Shown piece by piece: positions 52,809 to 60,599 of a stretch of DNA of 64,000 nucleotides. The number at the start of each line of letters is the position of its first letter. Position 1 is the first letter of the stretch. This DNA comes from Saccharibacillus deserti (GTDB taxonomy: Bacteria; Bacillota; Bacilli; Paenibacillales; Paenibacillaceae), in the NCBI RefSeq assembly GCF_013618475.1, contig NZ_JABJVN010000002.1, positions 682,001 through 746,000 on the forward strand, given 5' to 3'. A program made the position numbers and the translations under genes. The notes under the pieces were generated by a model that ran no database searches, was not told the DNA's origin, and saw only the letters and a list, made by a program, of their open reading frames with translations.

Positions 52809-52819
52809 CATATTTGACT
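52803..52819. promoter_or_regulatory. GlnR/TnrA-like box overlapping the narK -35 region
   Basis: TGTCAACATATTTGACT matches TGTNANAWWWTNTNACA at 11 of 13 defined positions and is itself an inverted repeat (GTCAA/TTGAC). It overlaps the -35 hexamer of narK, a position that fits repression, and lies 70 bases from the nasB -35. Confidence 0.5.
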
Positions 52820-52865
52820 CAAATTTTTTTAAAAGTCTTTAAATTTACTTTTTTCATAACTTTAA

Positions 52866-52882
52866 TGTTAGATAAACTATCA
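52866..52882. promoter_or_regulatory. GlnR/TnrA-like box upstream of the nasB promoter
   Basis: TGTTAGATAAACTATCA matches the same consensus at 11 of 13 positions. Its centre is about 50 bases before the predicted nasB start point, the position from which TnrA activates transcription in B. subtilis. Confidence 0.5.
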
Positions 52883-52888
52883 TAAAGG

Positions 52889-52917
52889 TTGACTTAAACT
52901 TTCTATTCCCCTAATCT
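52889..52917 (+). promoter_or_regulatory. Promoter of nasBC
   Basis: TTGACT (52889-52894), 17-base spacer, TAATCT (52912-52917). The predicted start is near 52924, just before leader hairpin 1. Confidence 0.7.
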
Positions 52918-52930
52918 ATGAATAGTCATT

Positions 52931-52972
52931 CGGTACAATGGAGTACCGCTTTGCATCGGCAGCGCAGCCTAT
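52931..52972 (+). promoter_or_regulatory. ANTAR-type double hairpin in the nasBC leader
   Basis: Hairpin 1 (52931-52948) is CGGTAC-AATGGA-GTACCG, a perfect 6-bp stem with a six-base loop. Hairpin 2 (52955-52972) is ATCGGC-AGCGCA-GCCTAT with one mismatch. Both loops have A1 and G4. The 3' arm of hairpin 2 (GCCTAT) is also the 5' arm of the following terminator. Confidence 0.72.
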
Positions 52973-53006
52973 TTTTCTTTCTAAGGCGGAAGAAGATAGG
53001 CTTTTT
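52966..53006 (+). terminator. Leader terminator of nasBC
   Basis: AGCCTATTTTT (52966-52976) pairs with GAAGATAGGCT (52992-53002), followed by five T. It is 55 bases upstream of the nasB start. Confidence 0.75.
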
Positions 53007-53061
53007 GTGTCCTGAATTTTCGGCAGGCGAATCTTGAAAGGCAAGAAAGGATGAGGCGGAT

Positions 53062-55311
53062 ATGCTCAAGCAAAAGCCGAAGCTGGTCGTGATCGGAAAC
53101 GGAATGGCGGGGATCCGCTGTCTGGAAGAAATTCTGAAGCTTGATCCCGACCGGTTCGAGATGACGGTGATCGGCGAAGAACGCTATCCCAACTATAACC
53201 GGATGATGCTCTCCAAAGTGCTGCAGGGCAGCTCTTCCTTCGAGGAAATCGTACTGAATCCCTATGAATGGTATAAGGAACACGGCATTGCCCTGCATAC
53301 GGGCGAACGGGCCGTGCGGATCCGAACCGGCGAACACCGGGAAGTCGAGACCGCTTCGGGACTGTGTCTGCCCTGGGATCATCTGATTATCGCTGCCGGT
53401 TCTTCCGCGTTCGTTCCGCCGATTCCCGGTGCCGACAAAAGCGGCGTCATTTCGTTTCGGAATCTGGAAGACTGTGCGGCCATGATCCGGGCTTCCGGCA
53501 GCGTGCGCCGGGCCGCGGTAATCGGGGGCGGCCTGCTTGGGCTCGAAGCGGCACGCGGCCTGCTGAATCTCGGCATGGACACACAGGTTGTTCACAATGC
53601 GCCTTTCCTGATGAACCGACAGCTGGACGAGACGGCGGCCCGGCTTCTGCAAAAAGAATTGGAAAGGCAGGGCATGCGGTTTCGGCTGAATACCACGACG
53701 GACAGTATTACCGGTCTCGGCCGGGCCAAAGGTCTGCTGTTTGCGGATGGAGGACGGCTGCAGACGGATCTGGTTGTTCTGGCGGTAGGGATCACGCCCA
53801 ATACGGAACTGGCGGCAGCCAGCGGCATTTCCAGCCGGCGCGGAATCCTGGTGGACGACGGTCTGCGGACGAATATGCCGGACGTGTACGCCGTAGGCGA
53901 ATGCGCCGAACACCGGGGGATCGCTTACGGCCTGGTCGCTCCGCTCTACGAACAGGCCAAAGTGCTGGCGAACCGGCTGTGCGGCGCTTCCGACGCATCG
54001 TATCGCGGCTCGACGCTGTATACCCGGCTCAAAGTTTCCGGCGTCGACGTCTTCTCGGCCGGTGAAATCCGTGAAGACCAAGCGGAAGTCGCGCAGCGGA
54101 CCGAAGACGGCATCCGCGGTCTGTACCGCAAAGTGACGATGAGGGAAGGGCGGATCGTCGGTGCGATCCTCTATGGAGATACGGCGGAATCGGGCTCGCT
54201 GCTGAAACTGATCGGGCAGCGGGCTTCCATCGAGAGTCTGTCTTCCGGCGCGGGCGCCGGAGGAGGCCTGCAGGCGGCCGCCGCATCGCTGCCCGAATCC
54301 GACGCGGTCTGCGCCTGCAACGAGGTCAGCAAAGCCGCTATTATGCAGGCGGTGATCTCGGAAGGTCTGACCTCGGCCGACCAGGTCAAGCGGGCTACGG
54401 GAGCTTCGGGTTCCTGCGGAGGCTGTCGGCCGATGGTGGAAGCTCTCGTCGAATACGCCAAATCGGGAGCGGGCTCCGCTCCGGGTGCCCGGTCTGGTCG
54501 GGAAGAATCGGCGGAAGAAGCGCTGTGCGGCTGTGTGCCTTTTGGCCGTACCGGGCTCAAAGCCGCGGTTCAAGCGGCAATACTCGAACTTTCGCCGAGC
54601 GAACGGGCTTCTGCGCCGATCGGTCTGACCGGCCGGGGATTTCGTCTGATCCCGGGGCGGGAGTGGGCAGGCGGCTGCGAAATCTGTCGGCCGGCCGTGC
54701 TCTATTACCTGCAAACAAGAAGCGGGGCCTATGCGGACAAATCGGAAAACACGGAGCGGACTCGCGTCTGTAAAGCGCTGATTCCGGCGCGGGAGGAGCC
54801 GTCCGATAGACTCGCACCGGCGGATGCGGTGCGCGGGATCGAGGCGCGTTTGGCTCGGAGCCTGCGGTCGGTGAGACTTCCCGGAGCCGTGGACGCAGCG
54901 GTCTCGGCCGGTCCGCACGATCCGCGGGGCATTGCGGTCCGGGATATCGGCTTGGGGCGCTGTCCGGCCGGATGGGAACTTTACGCCGGCGGACATGCGG
55001 AGCATCCGGTCCGCGCCGGCGAATGGCTTGGAGTCGCGGAAAACGCGGAAGAGGCGATCTTGTTCGGGGAAGCGCTGCTGCAGCTGTACCGGGAACAAGC
55101 TTTTTACGGCGAGGCGCTGTGGGAATGGTTCGAACGGGTTGGCCTGAGAGCCGTCCGGGAGATTTTGCTGGATCGCGCGCTTCGGGAAGAACTGGCTTGG
55201 CGTTTGGGGGAGGAAGTGGAGGAGGCGGCCGTCCGGGCGGAAGACGTGATTCGGATTGCCGCTCCGGACGCGCCGGGACCGAAGGTAGAATTGAAATCCG
55301 TTTCCCATTAA
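53062..55311 (+). CDS. nasB: Assimilatory nitrate reductase electron transfer subunit NasB
   Basis: A 749-residue flavoprotein. Residues 1-390 are a pyridine nucleotide-disulphide oxidoreductase module with FAD loop VVIGNGMAGIRC, NAD loop AVIGGGLLGLEAA and the FAD-closing GECAEH. Next comes a BFD-like [2Fe-2S] domain with CACNEVSK and GSCGGCR cysteines (about 415-465), a second smaller one with LCGCVPFG and CEICRPAVLYY, and a remnant nitrite-reductase-like tail. B. subtilis NasB (about 770 aa) has the same make-up. It feeds NAD(P)H electrons to NasC. ATG 53062 is behind the ANTAR leader. The next gene follows after 22 bases. Confidence 0.88.
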   Translation: MLKQKPKLVVIGNGMAGIRCLEEILKLDPDRFEMTVIGEERYPNYNRMMLSKVLQGSSSFEEIVLNPYEWYKEHGIALHTGERAVRIRTGEHREVETASGLCLPWDHLIIAAGSSAFVPPIPGADKSGVISFRNLEDCAAMIRASGSVRRAAVIGGGLLGLEAARGLLNLGMDTQVVHNAPFLMNRQLDETAARLLQKELERQGMRFRLNTTTDSITGLGRAKGLLFADGGRLQTDLVVLAVGITPNTELAAASGISSRRGILVDDGLRTNMPDVYAVGECAEHRGIAYGLVAPLYEQAKVLANRLCGASDASYRGSTLYTRLKVSGVDVFSAGEIREDQAEVAQRTEDGIRGLYRKVTMREGRIVGAILYGDTAESGSLLKLIGQRASIESLSSGAGAGGGLQAAAASLPESDAVCACNEVSKAAIMQAVISEGLTSADQVKRATGASGSCGGCRPMVEALVEYAKSGAGSAPGARSGREESAEEALCGCVPFGRTGLKAAVQAAILELSPSERASAPIGLTGRGFRLIPGREWAGGCEICRPAVLYYLQTRSGAYADKSENTERTRVCKALIPAREEPSDRLAPADAVRGIEARLARSLRSVRLPGAVDAAVSAGPHDPRGIAVRDIGLGRCPAGWELYAGGHAEHPVRAGEWLGVAENAEEAILFGEALLQLYREQAFYGEALWEWFERVGLRAVREILLDRALREELAWRLGEEVEEAAVRAEDVIRIAAPDAPGPKVELKSVSH

Positions 55312-55333
55312 TCGATCGAGAAGGAGGAGGCTT

Positions 55334-57529
55334 ATGTCCAGTCCATTAACCGAAACAGAGGCCGGCGGCAGAGCATTTGCCGCCGGACAGACCCAATGTC
55401 CGTTTTGCAGCGTACAGTGCAAGATCAAACTTGAAGACGCACCGACGCCGGAAGGAGGAGCAGCACTGCGCGCGCGGGGAGACGACAATGCCGCTTCCGA
55501 AGGCCGTTTGTGCGTCAAAGGGCAGCAGGCGCATCAGCATGCGGTAAGCCGGGAACGCCTTCGGTATCCGATGATTCGGCGCGAAGGCCGGTTGGTTCGG
55601 GCATCTTGGGCGGAAGCGATGGAGGCGGCGGTGAAGCTGTTTGCGGATTCGTCCGAACGATACGGTCCGGATTCGGTCGGCGTATACGGCGGGGGTTCTT
55701 TGACGAATGAGACGGCTTATTTGCTCGGCAAGTTCGCCCGGCTGGCTCTGGGAACGAAGTATATCGACTATAACGGCCGATTCTGCATGTCCGCCGCCGC
55801 TTCCGCCGGCAGCAAGACATTTGGCCTGGACCGCGGGCTGACTTTTCGATTGTCGGATATTCCGCAGGCATCCTGTATCGTTCTGGCGGGAACCAATCTG
55901 GCGGAATGCCAGCCGACGCTTATGCCTTATTTCAACCGGGCCCGCGAGAACGGCGCTTCGATCATCGTCATCGATCCCCGGGCGACTTCCACGGCAGCCG
56001 CTTCGGACCTGCACCTGGCGGTCCGGCCGGGCACGGATGCGGCGCTTGCAGCGGGGATGCTGCAGGTGCTGCTCGAAGAAGGACTGATCGACGAGACGTT
56101 TATCGACAGCCGCACCCGGGGGTTCGAAGAACTGAAGCAGCGGACGCTCGGCCAGATGCCGCTTGCGCAGACGGCGGCGTTCTGCGGAGTGGACGAAGAG
56201 TCGATCCGGCAGGCGGCGAGACTGTACGGCCGGGCTCCTACAGGAATGATCCTGACGGCCCGGGGCGTCGAACAGCAGACGGACGGTCATCTGGCCGTGC
56301 GGGAATTCCTGAATCTGGTGCTGGCCACAGGCAAGATCGGGCGTGAAGGCTGCGGATATGGCGCCATTACCGGGCAGGGCAACGGGCAGGGCGGACGCGA
56401 GCATGGGCAAAAAGCGGATCAGCTGCCGGGATACCGTTCCATTACGAATACGGCCGATCGGGCTTATATCGCTTCGGTCTGGGGGGTGGAACCCGAACGA
56501 ATTCCCGGAGCCGGCGTCTCGGCCTACGAAATGATGGAGCGGATTCACCGGAAAGAAATCCGGACGCTGCTGGTGATGGGCTCGAATCCCGTGGTGTCCA
56601 ATCCCAATATCGTTCTCGTGGAAGAAAGTTTGGCCAAGCTGGACGGATTGATCGTAGCGGATCTGTTTTTGTCCGAGACGGCTCTGCTGGCGGATATCGT
56701 GCTGCCGGTTACCTCGTATCTGGAGAACGAAGGCACGCTGACCAATCTGGAAGGCCGTGTCCTGCTGCGGGAAGCCGTTCGTCCGGCGGTCGGCGAAGCG
56801 CGCCACGATTGGATGATCCTGTGCGAAGCCGCACAGAGACTCGGGCACGCGGACGGTTTCCGCTTCCGATCCGCCGAAGAGATCTTCGACGAGCTGCGGT
56901 TGGCCAGCCGGGGAGGACTCGCGGATTATTACGGCATTACGTATGAGCGTCTGCGCCAAGAAGAAGGCGTCTATTGGCCCTGCGGCGAACAAGGCGGAGG
57001 CGGCGGGCTGATGTTTGAACAAGACTTCGCCCATGAAGACGGCCGGGCCGTCTTTTCTTCGCCGCCGCAGACGGTATCGGATACCAAAGCGGTCTCGCCT
57101 GCCTATCCGCTGATTTTGACCAACGGGCGCGTGCTGTCGCACTACCTGACAGGCGTGCAGACTCACCGCAGCCCCGTGCTGGAAGCGCGGGAAGCGGCCG
57201 CTTTTCTCGAGATGCATCCGTTCGCCGCCGGACGAATCGGAGTGCGCGAAGGGGAATGGGTACGGATCGAGTCCGAGGCCGGTACTTTCTATGCGCGAAG
57301 TCGCCTTACGTCCAAGATTCGGGAAGACACGGTATTTGCTCCGATGCACTGGGGCGGCGCGCAGAATGTCAATCGGGCTACCCTGCCCCATCTGGATCCC
57401 CACTGCAAGATGCCCGGATTCAAAACGACGCCGGTTCGCGTGACTTCCTGCGCCGCCGCTCCGGAAGAAGCGGTCCGGCTGGGCAGATCGCTGGTGCGGA
57501 GCCCGCAGGGTCGAGCGACCAGGGAATAG
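55334..57529 (+). CDS. nasC: Assimilatory nitrate reductase catalytic subunit NasC
   Basis: A 731-residue molybdopterin enzyme of the NapA/NasA type that reduces nitrate to nitrite. An N-terminal [4Fe-4S] site reads CPFCSVQC with the fourth Cys in RLCVKGQQ. The Mo-bis-MGD core shows VYGGGSLTNETAYLLGKF, DYNGRFCMSAA (Cys as probable Mo ligand), GTNLAECQPTLMPYF, ITGQGNGQGGREHGQKADQLPGYR and SNPVVSNPN. The C-terminal domain has LTNGRVLSHYLTGVQT and PMHWGG, as in the family. ATG 55334 follows AAGGAGGAGG. nasDE (nitrite reductase) is not in the window. Confidence 0.93.
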   Translation: MSSPLTETEAGGRAFAAGQTQCPFCSVQCKIKLEDAPTPEGGAALRARGDDNAASEGRLCVKGQQAHQHAVSRERLRYPMIRREGRLVRASWAEAMEAAVKLFADSSERYGPDSVGVYGGGSLTNETAYLLGKFARLALGTKYIDYNGRFCMSAAASAGSKTFGLDRGLTFRLSDIPQASCIVLAGTNLAECQPTLMPYFNRARENGASIIVIDPRATSTAAASDLHLAVRPGTDAALAAGMLQVLLEEGLIDETFIDSRTRGFEELKQRTLGQMPLAQTAAFCGVDEESIRQAARLYGRAPTGMILTARGVEQQTDGHLAVREFLNLVLATGKIGREGCGYGAITGQGNGQGGREHGQKADQLPGYRSITNTADRAYIASVWGVEPERIPGAGVSAYEMMERIHRKEIRTLLVMGSNPVVSNPNIVLVEESLAKLDGLIVADLFLSETALLADIVLPVTSYLENEGTLTNLEGRVLLREAVRPAVGEARHDWMILCEAAQRLGHADGFRFRSAEEIFDELRLASRGGLADYYGITYERLRQEEGVYWPCGEQGGGGGLMFEQDFAHEDGRAVFSSPPQTVSDTKAVSPAYPLILTNGRVLSHYLTGVQTHRSPVLEAREAAAFLEMHPFAAGRIGVREGEWVRIESEAGTFYARSRLTSKIREDTVFAPMHWGGAQNVNRATLPHLDPHCKMPGFKTTPVRVTSCAAAPEEAVRLGRSLVRSPQGRATRE

Positions 57530-57531
57530 AC

Positions 57532-57577
57532 AAAAAGCGGCGCCGTTCCTGCCTATTAAGGCAGGGCGGCGCCGCTT
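57532..57577 (-). terminator. Terminator of the threonine/serine exporter genes
   Basis: A GC-rich double-stem hairpin (AAGCGGCGCCG with CGGCGCCGCTT, inner CCTGCCT/AGGCAGG). The T run is on the minus strand; on the plus strand a few T follow, so use by nasC is weaker. Confidence 0.75.
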
Positions 57578-57596
57578 GGCAGGGACGTTCGAGGGT

Positions 57597-58025
57597 TCAG
57601 GCGGCCGTTTCCCGGCGGCGCAGCATCTGATTCAGAACTTCGGACAGCACCAGTCCCGCGGCGATCGCGCCTGCGATCATCAGTGTCTGTGCGCCGATCT
57701 GAAGAGCTTCATCGTACCGGTTCTCCACGAAGCGGCGCATGGCATTGTAGGCCATGCCGCCGGGGACAAGAGGGATGATGCCCGCGACGCTGAAAATAAT
57801 CACCGGCGTCCGGTAGATTTTGGCGAACAGCTGGCAGAGGATGCCGACCAGCAGCGAAGCGGCAAGGGTTGCCGGGGCCTCGCCGATTTCGCCGCGGATC
57901 GACACATAGAGCACCCAGCCCAGCATGCCGACAAGTCCGCACAGCGGCAGCGATTTTCGGGGGGCGTTAAACAAGATGACAAAAGAAGCCGCAGCGAAAA
58001 AACTGGTCAGAAAATGGGCCCACAT
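57597..58025 (-). CDS. Threonine/serine exporter, second part (DUF3815, YjjB-like)
   Basis: A 142-residue membrane protein with four to five helices: FLTSFFAAASFVILFNAP, LCGLVGMLGWVLYVSI, ATLAASLLVGILCQLF and VIIFSVAGIIPLVPGGMAYNAM. The PLVPGG motif is the ThrE_2 hallmark. In this form the exporter is split into two chains, the larger one encoded just upstream. Exports threonine or serine or, in some relatives, succinate. ATG 58025 has AGGAGG before it. Confidence 0.85.
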   Translation of the reverse strand: MWAHFLTSFFAAASFVILFNAPRKSLPLCGLVGMLGWVLYVSIRGEIGEAPATLAASLLVGILCQLFAKIYRTPVIIFSVAGIIPLVPGGMAYNAMRRFVENRYDEALQIGAQTLMIAGAIAAGLVLSEVLNQMLRRRETAA

Positions 58026-58043
58026 CGAGGTTCTCCTCCTACT

Positions 58044-58799
58044 CTAATGGAAAAAGATAAGCGCTACGGCGATGCCGGCTCCGATCGCAAACGCGGTCAG
58101 GCAGGCATCGGCGCCTTTGGAAATGCCGGATACCAGATGGCCGGCCATCAGATCGCGGATCGCATTCGTAATCAGCAGGCCCGGTACGAGCGGCATGACC
58201 GAACCGACCGCGATCCGGTCGAACTCGTATCCGAAGCCGCCCCAGATAAAGAGCAGCGCCAGCAGGCCGACAAGCAGCGCGGCCGAAAATTCGGCGAAGA
58301 ATTTGACCTGAACGACCCGGTGCAGCCAGACCGAAGCGGCGAAGCCGGCACCTCCGGCGATAAAAGCGGCCGGGAAATCGGGCCAGCTGCCTCCGAACAT
58401 AATCAGGAAGCAGGCGCTGGTCAGGGAAGCGGCCAGAATCTGGATCGGCAGCGTATAATTCAAAGGCGCGGACTCCGTCTGAAGCAGCAGCGCTTTGGCT
58501 TCATGGGCGGACAGTTCGCCGGAAGCGATCTGGCGAGAAATGGCATTGACTTCGGCGATCTTGTGCAGATCGGTCGTCCGCTCCTCGATCCGGATCAGCT
58601 TTGCGGGCTGCTCGCCGCTTGTCGAGAAGATCAGAACGGTCGGCGTGACATAGCTGTGGCTTTCCGTCAGGCCGAAAGCCGTGGCGATCCGAACCATCGT
58701 ATCTTCCACCCGGTACGTTTCCGCGCCGTTTTGCAGCATGATTTTTCCGGCCAGCAGGCACAGCTCGATCGTTTCGTAAATGGATGTTTTTTGGCTCAC
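58044..58799 (-). CDS. Threonine/serine exporter, first part (DUF1212, YjjP-like)
   Basis: A 251-residue protein. The soluble N-terminal half has the ThrE motif LLAGKIMLQNGAETYRVEDT and a structural HKIAEVNAISRQIA region. The membrane half has five helices and the PLVPGLLITNAIRDLMAGHLVSG signature. Start set at GTG 58799 because AAGGAG lies 9 bases upstream. The ATG at 58829 lacks a site, and a -10-like TACAAT at 58843-58838 would leave it leaderless. Operon with the second part, 18 bases apart. Confidence 0.85.
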   Translation of the reverse strand: MSQKTSIYETIELCLLAGKIMLQNGAETYRVEDTMVRIATAFGLTESHSYVTPTVLIFSTSGEQPAKLIRIEERTTDLHKIAEVNAISRQIASGELSAHEAKALLLQTESAPLNYTLPIQILAASLTSACFLIMFGGSWPDFPAAFIAGGAGFAASVWLHRVVQVKFFAEFSAALLVGLLALLFIWGGFGYEFDRIAVGSVMPLVPGLLITNAIRDLMAGHLVSGISKGADACLTAFAIGAGIAVALIFFH

Positions 58800-59189
58800 C
58801 GCGGACTTCTCCTTCGCTCGTTCGTTCATGGCAACTCATTGTAACATAACTGAAATCTGTTTTTCAGCTTGTCTTAAGCTTTCGTGGTTAAACTCTAAAT
58901 ACAACCCCCCCTTTGTAATAGATACTTTGGACCGCAGGCGCCGTACGGCGCTGCGGTCCCTTTTTTTGCGGCCGGGCTTTGCATGGATACCGGCAGAACG
59001 GTTATACTAGGGAATCGGACCTGCCCGGCAGCTCCCGCCCGCCGGCTTGGAACCGGTGTGTAGGTCGGGGCATAAAGCGGGTAATATGGGAAATGGAGCG
59101 AATCGGAACTGATCCGGACCCGCCGGAACGAGCGAGGCGGATGCCCGGCATCCGCAGGTTCGAAGCAGGCGAACAAAGGAGGAATCGGC
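58800..59189. other. Divergent intergenic region with an orphan hairpin and a promoter
   Basis: Contains the TACAAT of the exporter operon (58838-58843), a strong GC-rich hairpin with T run pointing right (58929-58967) and TTGCAT (58979-58984)/18 bases/TATACT (59003-59008) as a candidate promoter for the FUSC gene. The run 59010-59180 is without further structure I could see. Confidence 0.5.
58929..58967 (+). terminator. Orphan terminator without an upstream gene
   Basis: GGACCGCAGGCGCC and GGCGCTGCGGTCC arms (one bulge) around GTAC, then seven T. No plus-strand gene lies between it and the divergent exporter gene. Confidence 0.75.
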
Positions 59190-60269
59190 GTGAATTTCGG
59201 CGCACGGATGCTGAAAACGGGGATCGCGGTCACCCTGGCTTTATACCTGACTATGCTGCTTAACCTGACGCCGCCCGTTATTGCGGCTATTGCGGCCATT
59301 TTTGCCATGCAGCCTACCATTTACAAATCATGGACGTATTTTCTCGATCAGCTGCTCACAAACACCCTGGGCGCCGTTATTGCGGTTACGGCCGGCCGGC
59401 TGCTGTCCAGCGAGCCGATTGCCGTCGGGTTGACCTGTATCGTCGTGATCATGATCTGTTTGAAGATGAAGCGGGCCGACACGATCGGGCTGACGCTCGT
59501 TACCGTTATTGCGGTCATGGAAGCTTCGGGTCAGTGGGACTTTGCCCTGAATCGTTTCTTGATCAGCGTGATCGGGATTTTTGCCGCGTTTATTGTCAAC
59601 GTGCTGGTGCTGCCTCCCAAACCCAAAGAACAGTTTATCGGACAGATCCAATCGACGTTCAACCAGCTTTCGCTGCTGATGCGCACCGCGGTATCGGACG
59701 AAATCAAGGAAAGCGTGTTTCGCGACGAACAGAAGGCGCTCGAAGGTTCCATCCAGTCGCTGACGGAAAAATACAATCTGCTCGAAGAAGATCAGCACAA
59801 GCGCAAACGTCCTTCCTACACGGAAAGCCGGCATCTGGTCGTCTACAAACAGATGCTGCGCACTTTGAACAAAGGCAGCGAAGTCGTGCAGGCGGTGGAA
59901 GAGCATTATTTTCCCGCGGCCCGGACGTTCCGGTTGGATCAGCTGTTCGACGAGCAGTTGGAGTATATGATCAAATATCACGAACATGTCCTGCTGAAGT
60001 TCGAAGGCAAGCTCAAGCCCGACGATCAGCCGTGGCAGAACCTCGAAGAAGAGAACGAGCGTTTCGCCGCCGCCATGAAAGAGTATTTGCAGCAGCAGGA
60101 AGGCAGCACGATGCGCCTGACGATTGTCGCCGCGGAAATCCATGCTTATGGCTATCAGCTGGAGCGGTTGAACCGTCTGGTCGAGCATTACGGCGACAGC
60201 GGAAGAATCGACAAGAAATCGTGGAAGCAGCGGCTGAATCCGAAGAATTGGCACAGCTCCAAATCGTAA
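59190..60269 (+). CDS. Aromatic acid exporter family protein (FUSC-like)
   Basis: A 359-residue protein with about five to six membrane segments in the first 145 residues (AVTLALYLTMLLNL, PPVIAAIAAIFAMQPTIYKSW, NTLGAVIAVTAGRLL, AVGLTCIVVIMICLKM and LISVIGIFAAFIVNVLVLPP), followed by a long cytoplasmic helical domain with coiled-coil character. The AAIFAMQPTIYKS motif is typical of the B. subtilis YqjA/YgaE family. Export of aromatic or hydrophobic acids is inferred from the family. GTG start at 59190 with AAAGGAGG 7 bases upstream. Confidence 0.82.
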   Translation: MNFGARMLKTGIAVTLALYLTMLLNLTPPVIAAIAAIFAMQPTIYKSWTYFLDQLLTNTLGAVIAVTAGRLLSSEPIAVGLTCIVVIMICLKMKRADTIGLTLVTVIAVMEASGQWDFALNRFLISVIGIFAAFIVNVLVLPPKPKEQFIGQIQSTFNQLSLLMRTAVSDEIKESVFRDEQKALEGSIQSLTEKYNLLEEDQHKRKRPSYTESRHLVVYKQMLRTLNKGSEVVQAVEEHYFPAARTFRLDQLFDEQLEYMIKYHEHVLLKFEGKLKPDDQPWQNLEEENERFAAAMKEYLQQQEGSTMRLTIVAAEIHAYGYQLERLNRLVEHYGDSGRIDKKSWKQRLNPKNWHSSKS

Positions 60270-60350
60270 ACCATTTGAGGAAATTCGTTTACGCAAAAAG
60301 CCGGAGGGTAATAAGGGAAGACGCGATCCGCACGGGCGGCTGCAAAAAAG

Positions 60351-60388
60351 GGAAGGAAGACCGGATGTCCGGCGCTCCTTCCTTTTTT
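60351..60388 (+). terminator. Rho-independent terminator after the FUSC gene
   Basis: GGAAGGA and TCCTTCC arms with inner CCGGA/TCCGG stem, then six T. The 210 bases beyond hold only the helD promoter. Confidence 0.8.
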
Positions 60389-60475
60389 GTATGACTTCCG
60401 GTTTCCAAAGCTGCGGCAGACGGAAGAATGGGGTAAAATGGGCATAAAAAAACACCTTGCGGAACCGGTTGAAAG

Positions 60476-60504
60476 TTGATTTCCCCGGGCGGCAGGCGTA
60501 CAAT
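60476..60504 (+). promoter_or_regulatory. Promoter of helD
   Basis: TTGATT (60476-60481), 17-base spacer, TACAAT (60499-60504). The leader of about 90 bases includes the imperfect palindrome ATTCTGTCTGTATAGAAT near 60507. Confidence 0.6.
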
Positions 60505-60599
60505 GATATTCTGTCTGTATAGAATAATTCGAAAATACTCAACATGAAATCATAACATGGATCCAGATAGATGTCAATAGATGAAAAGGGGATGAACCT

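Noticed and set aside
60389-60599. Rifamycin-associated element upstream of helD
   Set aside because: No convincing inverted repeat of that type was found, only an ordinary sigma-A promoter and a weak palindrome.
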